From: Pseudoxanthomonas sangjuensis
GTDB lineage: Bacteria > Pseudomonadota > Gammaproteobacteria > Xanthomonadales > Xanthomonadaceae
NCBI RefSeq assembly: GCF_010211755.1
Contig: NZ_PDWR01000014.1
Coordinates: 23,579-87,578, forward strand
DNA: 64,000 nucleotides
Direction of reading: 5' to 3'
Shown one piece after another: positions 40,648 through 52,944 of the stretch. Made by a program: the position numbers and the translations under genes. Below the pieces are notes generated by a model that was given only the letters and a program-made list of their open reading frames with translations, searched no databases and had not been told where the DNA came from. Position 1 is the first letter of the stretch. The number at the start of each line of letters is the position of its first letter.

Positions 40648-41108
40648 ACGCGGCGCGGCTGGCGGCGTTTTTCCTCGTCGGCCTGTTGCCGGCCTGCGTT
40701 GCGACCGCACCGCCGGCGTCGACGCCGGCGCGAGGCGCGGCCGAAGCGCCGGGCTGGATCCGCAGCGAACTGTACTTCGGCGTCGGCGCGGAGCGCTCGA
40801 TAGCAGCAGGCGGGGTCGCCAGCCGCCCGCAGGATGCGCCGATCGGCGAGGCGCAATGGCGCGACTTCCTCGACCGCGAGGTGACGCCGCGTTTCCCCGA
40901 CGGCCTGACCGTGTTCGATGCCCGTGGCCAATGGCGCTACCGGGATGCGGCCACGCCAACCCGCGAGAAGACCAAGGTGCTGGTGATCCTGCACGAGGAC
41001 ACGCCGCGGCATCGCGCCGACATCGAGGCCATCCGCGATGCCTGGAAGAAGGCGACCGGGCACGAGTCGGTGCTGTGGTCGCGCGACCAAGTCGAGGTGT
41101 CGTTCTGA
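40644..41108 (+). CDS. DUF3574 lipoprotein
   Basis: 154-residue predicted lipoprotein. The signal peptide AARLAAFFLVGLLPAC ends in the lipobox LPAC. The mature part has SELYFGVGAERS, WRDFLDREVTPRFPDGLTV, and REKTKVLVILHEDT, matching the small DUF3574 family of unknown role. The start is the GTG at 40644 that overlaps the pgeF stop; upstream in-frame residues belong to a shadow of pgeF. The mature domain would be in the periplasm or outer membrane. Confidence 0.85.
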   Translation: MNAARLAAFFLVGLLPACVATAPPASTPARGAAEAPGWIRSELYFGVGAERSIAAGGVASRPQDAPIGEAQWRDFLDREVTPRFPDGLTVFDARGQWRYRDAATPTREKTKVLVILHEDTPRHRADIEAIRDAWKKATGHESVLWSRDQVEVSF

Positions 41109-41178
41109 AGTGCCGTATTCTGCGCATGGCCGGGAACAGGGCGGGTACGCCGCCCGGCGTCCGCGCAGGAGGCAGGCA

Positions 41179-41640
41179 GTGGGCTTCGACATCATCCGCG
41201 ACGACCTCTCCGGCGACGCTTCGCGTGCGCTGCTGGCGCTGCATTTGCGGCAGATGCACGCCAACTCGCCGCCTGGCAGCGCGTTCGCGCTGGACCTGTC
41301 GGGCCTGCGGCGGCCGGACGTGGAAGTGTGGAGCGCCTGGCGCGGCGGACGCATCGCTTCGATCGGCGCGTTGCGCACGCTGGGCGACGGCAACGGCGAA
41401 CTGAAATCGATGCGCACCCATCCGGACTTCCTGCGCCGGGGCGCGGCCGCGGCCATCCTCGAACACATCGTCGCCACGGCGCGTGCCCGCGGCATGCCGC
41501 GGCTGAGCCTTGAAACCGGCAGCGGCCCGGCATTCGAGCCGGCGCTGGCGCTGTACCGGCGGCGGGGCTTCGTGCCGGGGCCGGCGTTCGGCGATTATGC
41601 CGCCAGCGACTTCAACCAGTTCCTGCACCTGGCGTTGTGA
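41179..41640 (+). CDS. GNAT family N-acetyltransferase
   Basis: 153-residue acetyltransferase. The acetyl-CoA loop appears as RTHPDFLRRGAAAAILEHIV (the R/Q-x-x-G-x-A pattern), and ETGSGPAFEPALALYRRRGF is the usual second half. The N-terminal segment LLALHLRQMHANSPPGS matches a well-defined subgroup of small-molecule acetyltransferases of unknown substrate. The start is GTG 41179, preceded by AGGAGG at 41167 with 6-7 bp spacing; ATG codons upstream are out of family. It lies 28 bp before the permease gene. Confidence 0.88.
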   Translation: MGFDIIRDDLSGDASRALLALHLRQMHANSPPGSAFALDLSGLRRPDVEVWSAWRGGRIASIGALRTLGDGNGELKSMRTHPDFLRRGAAAAILEHIVATARARGMPRLSLETGSGPAFEPALALYRRRGFVPGPAFGDYAASDFNQFLHLAL

Positions 41641-41668
41641 ACGCCGCCACCGGATACGCGCGAACCGC

Positions 41669-43270
41669 ATGAACGCCCCGTTCCCTTCCGACCGATTCCG
41701 CCCGCGCTGGTTCGTCGCCGGCGACCTCAACGGTTTCTTCGGCCTGGTGGTCGACAACCTGTCGATCCTCGGCTTCATCGCCGCCGTCCTCGTCGGCGCG
41801 TTCGGCTTCCCGGCCGACGTGGTGTTCGGGAAGATGTTCCCCGGCACCGCGCTGGGCGTGCTGCTCGGCAACCTGGCCTATACGTGGATGGCGCGCCGGC
41901 TGGCGGCGAAGACCGGGCGCGGCGACGTCACCGCGATGCCGCTGGGCCTGGATGCGCCGACCAGCATCGGCATGGCGCTGCTGGTGCTGGGCCCGGCCTT
42001 CGCCGGCTTCAAGGCGCAGGGCATGGACGAACACGCTGCCGCGATGTCCACCTGGCAGCTCGGCATGGCCTCGCTGGTGGTGATCGGCCTGTTCAAGACC
42101 GCACTGTCGTTCGCCGGCGACTGGGTCACGCGCGTGCTGCCGCGCGCGGCATTGCTCGGCTCGATCGGCGGCGCGGCGCTGACCCTGCTGGGTTTCCTGC
42201 CGCTGGTGGAACTGCTGCGCGAGCCGGTGGTCGGCTTCACCACCTTCGGCCTGCTGCTGTACGCGCTGGTGGCGAAGGGGAAACTGCCGGTGAAGTTGCC
42301 CGGCGTGCTGTTCGCGCTGCTGGTCGGCGTCGCGCTGCACTACGGGCTCGGCCTCGGCGGGCTCGGCGCGCCCGGCTTCGCGCTGCCGGAGGCGATGCGG
42401 CTCGGTTTCACCCTGCCGCTGCCGACGCCCGGCTTCGTCGCCGGCCTGCCGCACACCGTGCCGTACCTGCCGCTGCTGCTGCCGTTCGGCCTGCTGATGG
42501 TGGTCGGCGGCATCAACGTGAGCGAAAGCGCGCGCGCCGCCGGCGACGACTACCGCACCCGCGACGTGCTGCTGGTCGAGGCGCTGGCCACGCTGGTCGC
42601 CGGCGTTTGCGGCGGCGTCGCGCAGACCACGCCGTACATCGGCCAGCCGGCGTACAAGCACATGGGCGCGCGCAGCGGCTACACGCTGCTGGCCGGCCTG
42701 TTCGTCGGCCTGGGCGGCGTGTTCGGCTACGTGTCCGGGCTGGTGCAGTGGCTGCCGGTCGCGGTGCTGGCGCCGATCATCGTCTACGTCGGCCTCGACA
42801 TCGCCGTGCAGGCGTTCCACGAAACCCCGCGCCGGCACGCGATCGCGGTGGCGCTGGCGTTCCTGCCGGCGATCGCCTACCTGCTCGGCATCAAGCTCGG
42901 CAATCCGGCGCTGCTGCCGCCGGAGAAGTTCGTCGCATTGTTCGAATCCGGCGAAGGCCAGGGCTTCTCCGACCTCGCCACGATCGCCACGCTCGGCAAC
43001 GGCTTCATCATCACCGCGATGCTGTGGGCGAGCGCGCTGGTCGCGCTGCTCGACGGCCGCATGCGGCTCGCGGCGCTGGTCCTGTTCGTCGCCGCGGCGG
43101 CGACGTCGTTCGGCGTGATCCATTCGGTCGATCCGCGCGGCGGCATCTACCAGCCGTGGGAACTGCAGGGCCTGCGCGCGCGCCTGGCCTTCCAGTTTTC
43201 AATGGCTTACGTCGCGCTGGCGATTGCGCTTTTGCTGCTTTCGTTGCAGAAATCGAAACCGGCCGGCTGA
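41669..43270 (+). CDS. NCS2-like xanthine/uracil-type permease
   Basis: 533-residue polytopic membrane protein with 12-14 hydrophobic segments. The first segment LNGFFGLVVDNLSILGFIAA and later MPLGLDAPTSIGMALLVLG resemble the nucleobase-cation-symport-2 fold, with two repeats. The segment GGINVSESARAAGDDYRTRD carries the acidic substrate-region residues of the second repeat, and GVCGGVAQTTPYIGQPAYK is a conserved re-entrant-like loop. This belongs to a divergent NCS2 branch whose substrate is not known; I would not assign a specific nucleobase. The start is ATG 41669. Confidence 0.78.
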   Translation: MNAPFPSDRFRPRWFVAGDLNGFFGLVVDNLSILGFIAAVLVGAFGFPADVVFGKMFPGTALGVLLGNLAYTWMARRLAAKTGRGDVTAMPLGLDAPTSIGMALLVLGPAFAGFKAQGMDEHAAAMSTWQLGMASLVVIGLFKTALSFAGDWVTRVLPRAALLGSIGGAALTLLGFLPLVELLREPVVGFTTFGLLLYALVAKGKLPVKLPGVLFALLVGVALHYGLGLGGLGAPGFALPEAMRLGFTLPLPTPGFVAGLPHTVPYLPLLLPFGLLMVVGGINVSESARAAGDDYRTRDVLLVEALATLVAGVCGGVAQTTPYIGQPAYKHMGARSGYTLLAGLFVGLGGVFGYVSGLVQWLPVAVLAPIIVYVGLDIAVQAFHETPRRHAIAVALAFLPAIAYLLGIKLGNPALLPPEKFVALFESGEGQGFSDLATIATLGNGFIITAMLWASALVALLDGRMRLAALVLFVAAAATSFGVIHSVDPRGGIYQPWELQGLRARLAFQFSMAYVALAIALLLLSLQKSKPAG

Positions 43271-43339
43271 TCTTCATCCGGCGTGGAGCCGCGCCGGCTA
43301 TCCTGCGTGCCGGCTTCGTCACCAGTCCGCGGGACCGCG

Positions 43340-43879
43340 ATGGAACCCACTGTCTTCCAGCAGGTATTGCGCGCGCCGTTCTTCAGCATGCCGGACGCGG
43401 TGCGCGCGCTGCACAGCATCCGCGGGCGCGGCGAATACGCCGGGCGCGCCAGCATCGAGCGTGGCAAGGGCCCGCTCGCGTGGCTTTGCGCGACCTGCGC
43501 CGGGCTGCCGCCGCGCATGCGCGATGCGCCGACGCGGGTCGAATTCATCGCCGACGCCCGGCGCGAGATCTGGAAGCGCGATTTCGGCGGCAGGAGGATG
43601 TCGTCGAAGCTGTATTGCCGCGACGGCCTGTTGTGCGAGCGCCTCGGCCCGGTGCAGTTCCGCTACGAACTGCACATCCACGAAGGCACGGTGTACTGGA
43701 ACGTTGCCAGGGTGCGGCTGTTCGGGCTGCTGCCGCTGCCGGCGCGCTTGTTCAACGGCGTGCAGTGCCGCGAACGCGAGCACCAGGGCCGCTACGAGTT
43801 CCGCGTCGAGGCCGCGTTGCCGCTGGTCGGCCCGCTGATCCGCTACGAGGGCTGGCTGCAGCCGGCCGACGGCGGGTAG
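43340..43879 (+). CDS. DUF4166 family protein
   Basis: 179-residue protein with the DUF4166 pattern: LPPRMRDAPTRVEFIADARR, then EIWKRDFGGRRMSSKLY, then LCERLGPVQFRYELHIHEG, and LPLVGPLIRYEGWL at the end. It looks soluble, without signal peptide, mostly beta. The function is unknown; in other genomes the domain is sometimes fused to SDR or saccharopine dehydrogenase-like proteins. The start ATG at 43340 (MEPTVFQQVLRAPFF) is chosen because it begins the conserved region; an in-frame ATG at 43283 is possible. Confidence 0.82.
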   Translation: MEPTVFQQVLRAPFFSMPDAVRALHSIRGRGEYAGRASIERGKGPLAWLCATCAGLPPRMRDAPTRVEFIADARREIWKRDFGGRRMSSKLYCRDGLLCERLGPVQFRYELHIHEGTVYWNVARVRLFGLLPLPARLFNGVQCREREHQGRYEFRVEAALPLVGPLIRYEGWLQPADGG

Positions 43880-43953
43880 GGGCGCGCCGCGCCCCCGCGG
43901 TTCGCGGCCTGCATCGATAGAATGCACGCACCCCCACGCGAGGAAACTTCCCG

Positions 43954-44490
43954 ATGACCGCACAGACCCGCGCCGAGCTGGCCGCCGTGCCGGGCGTCGC
44001 CGCGCAGCGCGACGCCGCCACCCGCGATTTCGTGTTCAACCACACCATGCTGCGGGTCAAGGACCCGCGGGCTTCGCTCGACTTCTACACCCGCGTGCTC
44101 GGTTTCACCCTGGCGCGCAAGGTCGATTTCGAGCAGGCGAAGTTCACGCTGTATTTCCTCGTCACCGTCGACGACGCCGGCGCCATCCCCGACGGCGACG
44201 AGGAACGCCGGCAATGGCTGGCGCAACAGCGTGGCGTGCTCGAGCTGACCCACAACCACGGCACCGAACTCGAATCCGGCCCGGTCTACCACGACGGCAA
44301 CCGCGAGCCGCGCGGCTTCGGCCACATCTGCGTCAGCGTGCCGGACATCCGCGCCGCCTGCGCGCGCTTCGAGGCGCTCGGCGTGCCGTTCCAGAAGCGC
44401 CTGAGCGACGGCATGATGAAGAGCATCGCCTTCATCAAGGACCCGGACGGCTACTGGGTCGAGATCATCCAGCCGGCGCCGCTGGACTGA
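43954..44490 (+). CDS. gloA: GloA, lactoylglutathione lyase (glyoxalase I)
   Basis: 178-residue metalloenzyme that converts the hemithioacetal of methylglyoxal and glutathione to S-lactoylglutathione. It is of the longer type with inserted loops. Metal ligands are His in [11 protein letters not shown], Glu in [10 protein letters not shown], His in [13 protein letters not shown], and Glu in [11 protein letters not shown]. The N-terminal 30 residues precede the first beta-alpha-beta unit. It stands alone between the DUF4166 gene and clpB with a hairpin after it. Confidence 0.95.
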   Translation: MTAQTRAELAAVPGVAAQRDAATRDFVFNHTMLRVKDPRASLDFYTRVLGFTLARKVDFEQAKFTLYFLVTVDDAGAIPDGDEERRQWLAQQRGVLELTHNHGTELESGPVYHDGNREPRGFGHICVSVPDIRAACARFEALGVPFQKRLSDGMMKSIAFIKDPDGYWVEIIQPAPLD

Positions 44491-44496
44491 GGCGAA

Positions 44497-44526
44497 CGCC
44501 GCTGCCGCCCAGGGAAGGCAGCGGCG
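44497..44526 (+). terminator. Hairpin after gloA
   Basis: A 10-bp perfect stem (CGCCGCTGCC and complement) with a 10-base loop begins 6 bp after the gloA stop. No T-run follows, so it may be a weak or Rho-aided terminator. Confidence 0.4.
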
Positions 44527-44582
44527 GGGTGTTGGTGGCCAGCCGGTCCCCGGCCGGCCCCTGAATCCGCATCTTGGCGGGG

Positions 44583-44610
44583 CTTGAAACGTTCCGTCGC
44601 AACCGCATTT
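44583..44610 (+). promoter_or_regulatory. Sigma32 heat-shock promoter of clpB
   Basis: CTTGAAA (44583-44589) and CCGCATTT (44603-44610) are separated by 13 bp, close to the sigma32 consensus CTTGAA-N13-17-CCCCATNT. The predicted start site is about 44 bp before clpB, a known heat-shock gene. Confidence 0.82.
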
Positions 44611-44660
44611 GGGTAGCATTGCCGGCCGCAGGCTGGCCATCTTTTCCCGAGGGAATCCCG

Positions 44661-47246
<2,586 letters not shown>

Positions 47247-47269
47247 CGGAAGCACGTCGCCGAAACGGA

Positions 47270-47294
47270 ACGGGAGCCTCGCGGCTCCCGTTTT
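47270..47294 (+). terminator. clpB terminator
   Basis: Stem ACGGGAGCC, loop TCGC, complement GGCTCCCGT, then TTTTCC, about 25 bp after the clpB stop. It also lies just beyond the end of the convergent ybdD-like gene. Confidence 0.85.
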
Positions 47295-47318
47295 CCATTG
47301 CATCGCCGCGGAGCCGCT

Positions 47319-47543
47319 TCAGCAGCAGCGGAACCCGCGGCCCCCGCCGAAGCGCGCTTCCTGCCGTTCGCGGAAGAAGGTCTTGTAGTCCATGACCTCG
47401 CGGTCGGGATGCTTCTCCAGCATGTGCCGGACGTAGTTGTCGTAGTCCGGCACGCCGCAGCACAGCCGCGCGGTCTGCACCAGCCGGCGCCACACCCGCT
47501 TGTGCGTGGCGTAGTGGCCCAGCGGGACGAGCGCGGTGCCCAT
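47319..47543 (-). CDS. YbdD/YjiX-like (DUF466) small protein
   Basis: 74-residue protein that begins [20 protein letters not shown] and has [20 protein letters not shown] and [17 protein letters not shown], which match the short DUF466 proteins found next to CstA or BtsT. It lies 13 bp after cstA on the same strand. The function is not known, but the conserved pairing suggests a role with the transporter. The last residues contain two adjacent Cys. Confidence 0.9.
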   Translation of the reverse strand: MGTALVPLGHYATHKRVWRRLVQTARLCCGVPDYDNYVRHMLEKHPDREVMDYKTFFRERQEARFGGGRGFRCC

Positions 47544-47556
47544 GGCCTTCTCCTCC

Positions 47557-49638
47557 CTACAGGTTCGCCTGCGCCGCCAGTTGTTCGGCGGTCAGCGCGA
47601 CGTACGCGGTCTCGGTGTCGCTGCGTTGCGGGTTGCGGCGTGCGGCCAGGATCGCCTTGATCGAATAGACCAGCACGCTGAACACCACGAACAGGAACAG
47701 CGCGGTCAGCGTAGTGTTGACGTAGGCATTGGTCACGATCTGGTGCATCTGGCCCATGTCCTTGGCCGGCGCCAGCACTTCGCCGTTGCCGATCGCGGCC
47801 TGGAACTTGCGCGCCTGCGCCAGGAAGCCCTGCGCCGGGTTGCCGTCGAAGATCTTGATCAGCCCCGCGGAGGTGGTGCAGATCAGCAGCCATGCTGCCG
47901 GTATCGCGGTCACCCAGGCGTAGCGGTCGCGCTTGAGCTTGAACAGCACCACCGTGCCCAGCATCAGCGCGATGCCGGCCAGCATCTGGTTGGAAATGCC
48001 GAACAGCGGCCACAGCGTCTTGATGCCGCCGAACGGGTCGGTGACGCCGGTATACAGCAGGTAGCCCCACAGCGCCACGCAACCGCCGGTGCCGACCAGG
48101 TTGGCGCCCCACGACTCGGTCTTCTTCAGCGCCGGCACGAAGTTGCCCAGCAGGTCCTGCAGCATGAAGCGGCCCGCGCGGGTGCCGGCGTCGACCGCGG
48201 TCAGGATGAACAGCGCCTCGAACAGGATCGCGAAGTGGTACCAGAACGCCATCGTGTCCTCGCCCGGCAGCACGCTGTGCAGGATCTGGGCGATGCCCAC
48301 CGCCAGCGTCGGCGCGCCGCCGGCGCGGTTGAGGATGGTCTTCTCGCCGATGTCGGCGGCGGTGGCGGTCAGCACGTCCGGGCTGACGGTGAAGCCCCAT
48401 TCGCTGACCTTGGCCGCGACCGCGGCGACGTCGGCGCCGACCGAGGCCGGCGGCGCGTTCATCGCGAAGTACACGCCCGGCTCGATGATCGCCGCGGCGA
48501 CCAGCGCCATGATCGCGACGAACGACTCCATCAGCATGCCGCCGTAGCCGATGAACGGCATGTGGCCTTCGTTCGCCAGCAGCTTCGGCGAGGTGCCGGA
48601 ACTGATCAGCGCGTGGAAGCCCGACACCGCGCCGCAGGCGATGGTGATGAACAGGAACGGGAACATCCCGCCGACCCAGACCGGACCCATGCCGTTGCTG
48701 GCGTACTGGGTCAGCGACGGCATCTTCAGCGCCGGCATCACCAGCACGATGCCGATGGCCAGCGCCACGATCGTGCCGATCTTGAGGAAGGTCGACAGGT
48801 AGTCGCGCGGCGCCAGCAGCAGCCATACCGGCAGCACCGAGGCGACGAAACCGTAGCCGACCATCATCCAGGTGATCTGCTCCTTGTCGAAGGTGAAGGC
48901 CGGACCCCAGGTCGGCGACGCGGCGACCTTGCCGCCCAGCCAGATCGCGGCCAGCAGCAGGACCAGGCCGACGACCGAGATCTCGCCGATCCTGCCCGGC
49001 CGGACGAAGCGCATGTACAGGCCCATCAGGATCGCGATCGGCATCGTCGCGACCACGGTGAACATGCCCCACGGGCTTTCCGCCAGCGCGTTCACCACCA
49101 CCATCGCCAGCACGGCGAGGATGATGATCATGATCAGGAACGCGCCGAACAGGGCGATGGTGCCGGGGATGTTGCCCATCTCCATGCGCACCAGGTCGCC
49201 GAGCGAACGCGCGTCGCGGCGGCTGGAGATGAACAGCACCATGAAGTCCTGCACCGCGCCGGCCAGCACCACGCCGACCACCAGCCACAGCAGGCCGGGC
49301 AGGTAGCCCATCTGCGCGGCCAGCACCGGGCCGACCAGCGGGCCGGCGCCGGCGATCGCGGCGAAGTGGTGGCCGTACAGCACGTACTTGTTGGTCGGCA
49401 CGTAATCGAGGCCGTCGTTGCGCAGCACCGCCGGGGTGGCGCGGCTCGGGTCGAGCTGCATCACCTTGCTGGCGATGAACAGCGCGTAGTAGCGGTAGGC
49501 GACCAGGTAGATGCTGACCGCCGCGACCACGATCCACAGCGCGTTGATCTGTTCGCCGCGACGCAGCGCGATCGTGCCGAGGCAGAACGCGCCGAGCACC
49601 GCAAGCGCGGCCCAGGCGATCTTCGAGAACCCCTTCAT
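47557..49638 (-). CDS. cstA: CstA family pyruvate/peptide transporter
   Basis: 693-residue polytopic inner-membrane carrier (about 16-18 segments) of the CstA/BtsT family, carbon-starvation-induced in E. coli and linked to pyruvate and peptide uptake. Family phrases are [37 protein letters not shown] and [20 protein letters not shown]. The start at 49638 ([12 protein letters not shown]) has GGAGAAGGAC right before it on the minus strand; a longer form from 49686 is less likely. A palindrome at 49720 lies about 90 bp upstream. Confidence 0.94.
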   Translation of the reverse strand: MKGFSKIAWAALAVLGAFCLGTIALRRGEQINALWIVVAAVSIYLVAYRYYALFIASKVMQLDPSRATPAVLRNDGLDYVPTNKYVLYGHHFAAIAGAGPLVGPVLAAQMGYLPGLLWLVVGVVLAGAVQDFMVLFISSRRDARSLGDLVRMEMGNIPGTIALFGAFLIMIIILAVLAMVVVNALAESPWGMFTVVATMPIAILMGLYMRFVRPGRIGEISVVGLVLLLAAIWLGGKVAASPTWGPAFTFDKEQITWMMVGYGFVASVLPVWLLLAPRDYLSTFLKIGTIVALAIGIVLVMPALKMPSLTQYASNGMGPVWVGGMFPFLFITIACGAVSGFHALISSGTSPKLLANEGHMPFIGYGGMLMESFVAIMALVAAAIIEPGVYFAMNAPPASVGADVAAVAAKVSEWGFTVSPDVLTATAADIGEKTILNRAGGAPTLAVGIAQILHSVLPGEDTMAFWYHFAILFEALFILTAVDAGTRAGRFMLQDLLGNFVPALKKTESWGANLVGTGGCVALWGYLLYTGVTDPFGGIKTLWPLFGISNQMLAGIALMLGTVVLFKLKRDRYAWVTAIPAAWLLICTTSAGLIKIFDGNPAQGFLAQARKFQAAIGNGEVLAPAKDMGQMHQIVTNAYVNTTLTALFLFVVFSVLVYSIKAILAARRNPQRSDTETAYVALTAEQLAAQANL

Positions 49639-49719
49639 GTCCTTCTCCACGGGGGAAAACAGCGCATAGAGTCGGCCCGGCGGCACCGGGGGTCAACGCA
49701 AAGCCGTGCTTTCCGGCTT

Positions 49720-49738
49720 CGACTTTGGTCTAAAGTCG
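49720..49738. promoter_or_regulatory. Palindrome upstream of cstA
   Basis: Perfect 7-bp arms CGACTTT and AAAGTCG flank GGTCT, about 82-100 bp upstream of the cstA start and in the short gap after corA. The size and place suit a response-regulator or other operator site. No bound factor can be named from sequence. Confidence 0.4.
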
Positions 49739-49770
49739 GACTGCCGTCGCAGCCGGCGTGCTGCAGCGCG

Positions 49771-50772
49771 TCAGAGCCAGCGCACTTTCTTCAGGTAGCG
49801 GTACAGCGCCAGGCAGACCAGGGCGACGATGCCGATCAGGACGAAGTAGCCGTAGCGGCCGTGCAGCTCGGGCATGTTGGCGAAGTTCATGCCGTACCAG
49901 CTGGCGATCAGCGTCGGCGCGGCCAGCAGCGCGGCCCAGCCGGCCAGGCGCTTGACCACCTCGCCCTGCGCCAGCGTCACCAGCGACTGGTTGACGCTCA
50001 TCGCCGTGCCCAGCATGTCGCGCATCGCGTCGATGCTGTCGTTGACCCGCACCGAATGGTCGAGCACGTCGCGGAAATACAGCTTCACTTCGTCGGGGAT
50101 CAGCGGGCTGGTGCTGCGGGTCAGCTGCGACAGCACGTCCTGCAGCGGCGCCACCACGCTGCGCATCTCGGTCAGCTGGCGCTTGAGCGCGTACAGCCGG
50201 ACCAGGGTGTCGCGGCGGTAGGTTTCGCTGAACACGTCCTTCTCCAGCCGCGTCAGGCTTTCCTTGAACGCTTGGACGATCGGCAGGTAGTTGTCGACGA
50301 TGAAGTCGAGGATCGCGTACAGCCCGAACGACGGCCCCAGCGCCAGCAGTTCCGGCTCGCGCTCGACCCGCGCGCGCGCCGGCGCGTACGACAGCGCGGC
50401 GTTGTGGCGCACGGTCAGCAGGTAGCGCGGGCCCAGGAAGACCAGGGTTTCGCCGTAGACGATCTGCTCGTCCAGCGTCTGCGCGGTGTGCACGGCGATG
50501 AACAGCGAGTTGCCGTAGGCCTCGACCTTCGGCCGCTGGTGCGCGTGCTGCGCGTCCTCCACGGCCAGGTCGTGCAGGCAGAACTCCTCCTGCAGCTTGT
50601 CGAGGATCTCGTCGGCCGGCTCGAACAGGCCGACCCACAGGAAGCTGCCGTCGTCGCGCGCCAGCACCTCGCTGATCGCGTCGAGGTCGATGTCGAGCCG
50701 CTTGCCCTGTTTCGTGTAGACGCAGCAGTTGACGACGCAGGACGGAAGGTCGGGATGGCGGGCCGCGGTCAT
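49771..50772 (-). CDS. corA: CorA-type magnesium/divalent cation channel
   Basis: 333-residue pentameric channel protein. A large N-terminal cytoplasmic domain, long helices near the end, and two transmembrane segments with the selectivity motif YGMNFANMPEL after the first, then YFVLIGIVALVCLALYRYLK as the second. The conserved DLxxVxDxxHxRPK-type segment appears as HDLAVEDAQHAHQRPKVEAY. The start at 50772 gives MTAARHPDLPSCVVN. Family members carry Mg, Co or Ni; the ion is not certain here. Confidence 0.93.
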   Translation of the reverse strand: MTAARHPDLPSCVVNCCVYTKQGKRLDIDLDAISEVLARDDGSFLWVGLFEPADEILDKLQEEFCLHDLAVEDAQHAHQRPKVEAYGNSLFIAVHTAQTLDEQIVYGETLVFLGPRYLLTVRHNAALSYAPARARVEREPELLALGPSFGLYAILDFIVDNYLPIVQAFKESLTRLEKDVFSETYRRDTLVRLYALKRQLTEMRSVVAPLQDVLSQLTRSTSPLIPDEVKLYFRDVLDHSVRVNDSIDAMRDMLGTAMSVNQSLVTLAQGEVVKRLAGWAALLAAPTLIASWYGMNFANMPELHGRYGYFVLIGIVALVCLALYRYLKKVRWL

Positions 50773-50818
50773 GCGCGGATGGTGCGTCAGGCGCGGACAG
50801 GGAGCAAGCGCCTCCCGA

Positions 50819-50844
50819 CCCCTCTCCCGCTTGCGGGAGAGGGG
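50819..50844. repeat. CTCCCGC-type hairpin between GH97 and corA
   Basis: Perfect 12-bp arms CCCCTCTCCCGC and GCGGGAGAGGGG with TT between, no T-run. It lies just after the GH97 stop on the minus strand. Same family as 35507-35596. Confidence 0.75.
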
Positions 50845-50852
50845 TTGTCGGC

Positions 50853-52874
50853 TCAGTGCGCCATGAAGCGGATCGCCTGGCCGCCGCCCGGCGCCAGCTT
50901 CAGCGTCAGCGTGTCGCCCGCGGTCACTTCGCGCTGCTCGATCACGATCGACTCGCGCTTGCCCTTCCAGTCCGCGTCGGGGCCGTCGCGGTAGATCTGC
51001 GCGGTGTACTTGCGGCCCTTGTCGAGGAACGACAGCGGCACCTTCAGTTCGCGCGGGTTCTCGTCGGTGATCGAGCCGAGGAACCAGTCGTTGCCTCCCC
51101 GCACCTTGCGGGCGATCGTCACGTAGTCGCCGACCTCGCCGTTCAGCACCTTCGATTCCTCCCAGTCCACCGCGACGTCCTTGATGAACTGGAACGGGCC
51201 CGGGTTCGCCTCGTAGTTCTCGACCAGGTCGGGCACCATCTGGATCGGGCTGTAGATCGTCACGTAGAACGCCAGCTGCTTGGCCCACGTCGTCTGCACG
51301 CCGTTGGGCGAGCGCGTCTTCATGCCGAAGATGCCCGGCGTGTAATCCATCGGCCCGGCCAGCAGGCGGGTGAAGACCATGGTGGGCACGTGTTCCGGCG
51401 GATTGCCGGGCTGTCCCCAGGCGTCGTACTCGCCGCCGCGCGCGCCCTCGCGCGAAATCCAGTTCGGGTAGGTGCGGCGCAGGCCGGTGTCCTTGACCGG
51501 CTCGTGCGGGTTGATCGCGATCTGGTATTTCGCCGCCTCGGTCACCACCTTCAGGTGGTGGCGCACCATGTCCTGGCCTTCGTGCCAGGCGAGATGCACC
51601 TTGCCGTCGCGGCCGTAGGCGCGCGCACCGCCGGCGTCGGCGACGTAGCCGGTCTTCACCGCGTGCACGCCCATCTTCCTGTCCAGCGCGAACGCGGCGT
51701 CCAGCTGGTCCTCGTAGTGCGCGGCGTTGCCGCCGGTCTCGTGGTGGCCGATCAGCTGCACGCCCTTCGACTTCGCGTAGGCGGCCAGCGCCGGGAAGTC
51801 GAAGTCGGGGTACGGCTTGGCGAAGTCGAAGTCGAAGCCGGTGCCGAACCAGTCTTCCCAGCCCACGTTCCAGCCCTCGACCAGCACGCCGCCGAAGCCG
51901 TTCTCCGCGGCGAAGTCGATGTGCTTCTTCACGTTCTCGGTCGTGGCGCCGTGCCTCGGCCCGTACTCCCAGGTCTTCCGGTCCAGGTGCATCTCCCACC
52001 ACACGCCGGCGTACTTCATCGGCCTGAACCACGACACGTCGCCGAGCTTGTTCGGCTCGTTGAGGTTGAGGATCAGCGACGACTCGACCAGCGCGCCGGC
52101 GTTGTCGCCGACCTGCAGGGTGCGCCACGGCGTGTTGAACGGTGCGGCGCGCTCGACCTTGGCGAAGCCGTCGCTGCCCGGGGTCAGCGCGGCCTTCAGG
52201 CGGCGCTTCTCGACGTGGATCAGGTTCATGCCGGAGTAGTCGACCAGCGCGGCTTCGTGGATCGACAGGTGGGTGCCGTCGGCCAGCCTGAAGGTGATCG
52301 GCGTCTGCGCGTAGCCGACTTCCCCGACCGTGGTGCGGTTGTACAGCTGTTCCTCGCGGTTGAACTCGCCGGCGGCGATCCACCACGCGGTGCCGTCCTG
52401 GGCCAAATCGAACTCGGTCAGTTCCTCGCCGATCTTCAGTTCCTTGAGGTTTTCCTGTTCGGGGAACTCGTAGCGGAAGCCGAGGCCGTCGTCGTAGACG
52501 CGGAACACCACGTCGAAATGGCGGAACGGCTTGAAGTTCTCGGTCAGCGTCACCCGCATCTGGTTGTAGTGGTTGCGGATGAAGCGGCGTTCGCCCCACG
52601 GCTGCTCCCAGGTTTCGTCGAACTGCGAGAATTCCGGTTCGCCGATCAGCATGCCGCGGTCGAGCTTCGGTGCGTCGGTCAGGAGGAAGCCCAGCGGCGA
52701 CGGCGCGATGATCGGCTTGCCGTCGCGCGATACCGCGTAGGCGGCGCGGCCGTCGGTGGAGGCGCTCAATTGCACCGAGATGCGGCCGTCGGGCGAGGTG
52801 ACGACGGGCGGGGTCGCGGACAGCGCGACGGCCGGGAAGGCGAGGATCGCCAGGGCGAAGAGTCGGGTCAGCAT
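50853..52874 (-). CDS. Glycoside hydrolase family 97, alpha-glucosidase-like
   Basis: 673-residue exported enzyme. A signal peptide (LFALAILAFPAVALSA) is followed by an N-terminal beta-sandwich, a TIM barrel from about residue 270, and a C-terminal beta domain. The barrel has VEGWNVGWEDWFG, LIGHHETGGNAAHYE and WISREGARGGEYDAW, where the Glu residues fit the inverting (SusB-type) subgroup as I recall it, rather than the retaining Asp type. No starch-utilisation genes (SusC/SusD) are nearby, so it works as an orphan periplasmic alpha-glycosidase. Other substrates are possible. Confidence 0.9.
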   Translation of the reverse strand: MLTRLFALAILAFPAVALSATPPVVTSPDGRISVQLSASTDGRAAYAVSRDGKPIIAPSPLGFLLTDAPKLDRGMLIGEPEFSQFDETWEQPWGERRFIRNHYNQMRVTLTENFKPFRHFDVVFRVYDDGLGFRYEFPEQENLKELKIGEELTEFDLAQDGTAWWIAAGEFNREEQLYNRTTVGEVGYAQTPITFRLADGTHLSIHEAALVDYSGMNLIHVEKRRLKAALTPGSDGFAKVERAAPFNTPWRTLQVGDNAGALVESSLILNLNEPNKLGDVSWFRPMKYAGVWWEMHLDRKTWEYGPRHGATTENVKKHIDFAAENGFGGVLVEGWNVGWEDWFGTGFDFDFAKPYPDFDFPALAAYAKSKGVQLIGHHETGGNAAHYEDQLDAAFALDRKMGVHAVKTGYVADAGGARAYGRDGKVHLAWHEGQDMVRHHLKVVTEAAKYQIAINPHEPVKDTGLRRTYPNWISREGARGGEYDAWGQPGNPPEHVPTMVFTRLLAGPMDYTPGIFGMKTRSPNGVQTTWAKQLAFYVTIYSPIQMVPDLVENYEANPGPFQFIKDVAVDWEESKVLNGEVGDYVTIARKVRGGNDWFLGSITDENPRELKVPLSFLDKGRKYTAQIYRDGPDADWKGKRESIVIEQREVTAGDTLTLKLAPGGGQAIRFMAH

Positions 52875-52944
52875 GGGGCTCCTGGACGCCGGGACGGCGG
52901 TGGGGTGGAAGCGTTTACAGGAGCCGCATCGTGCGGCAGGCGGC

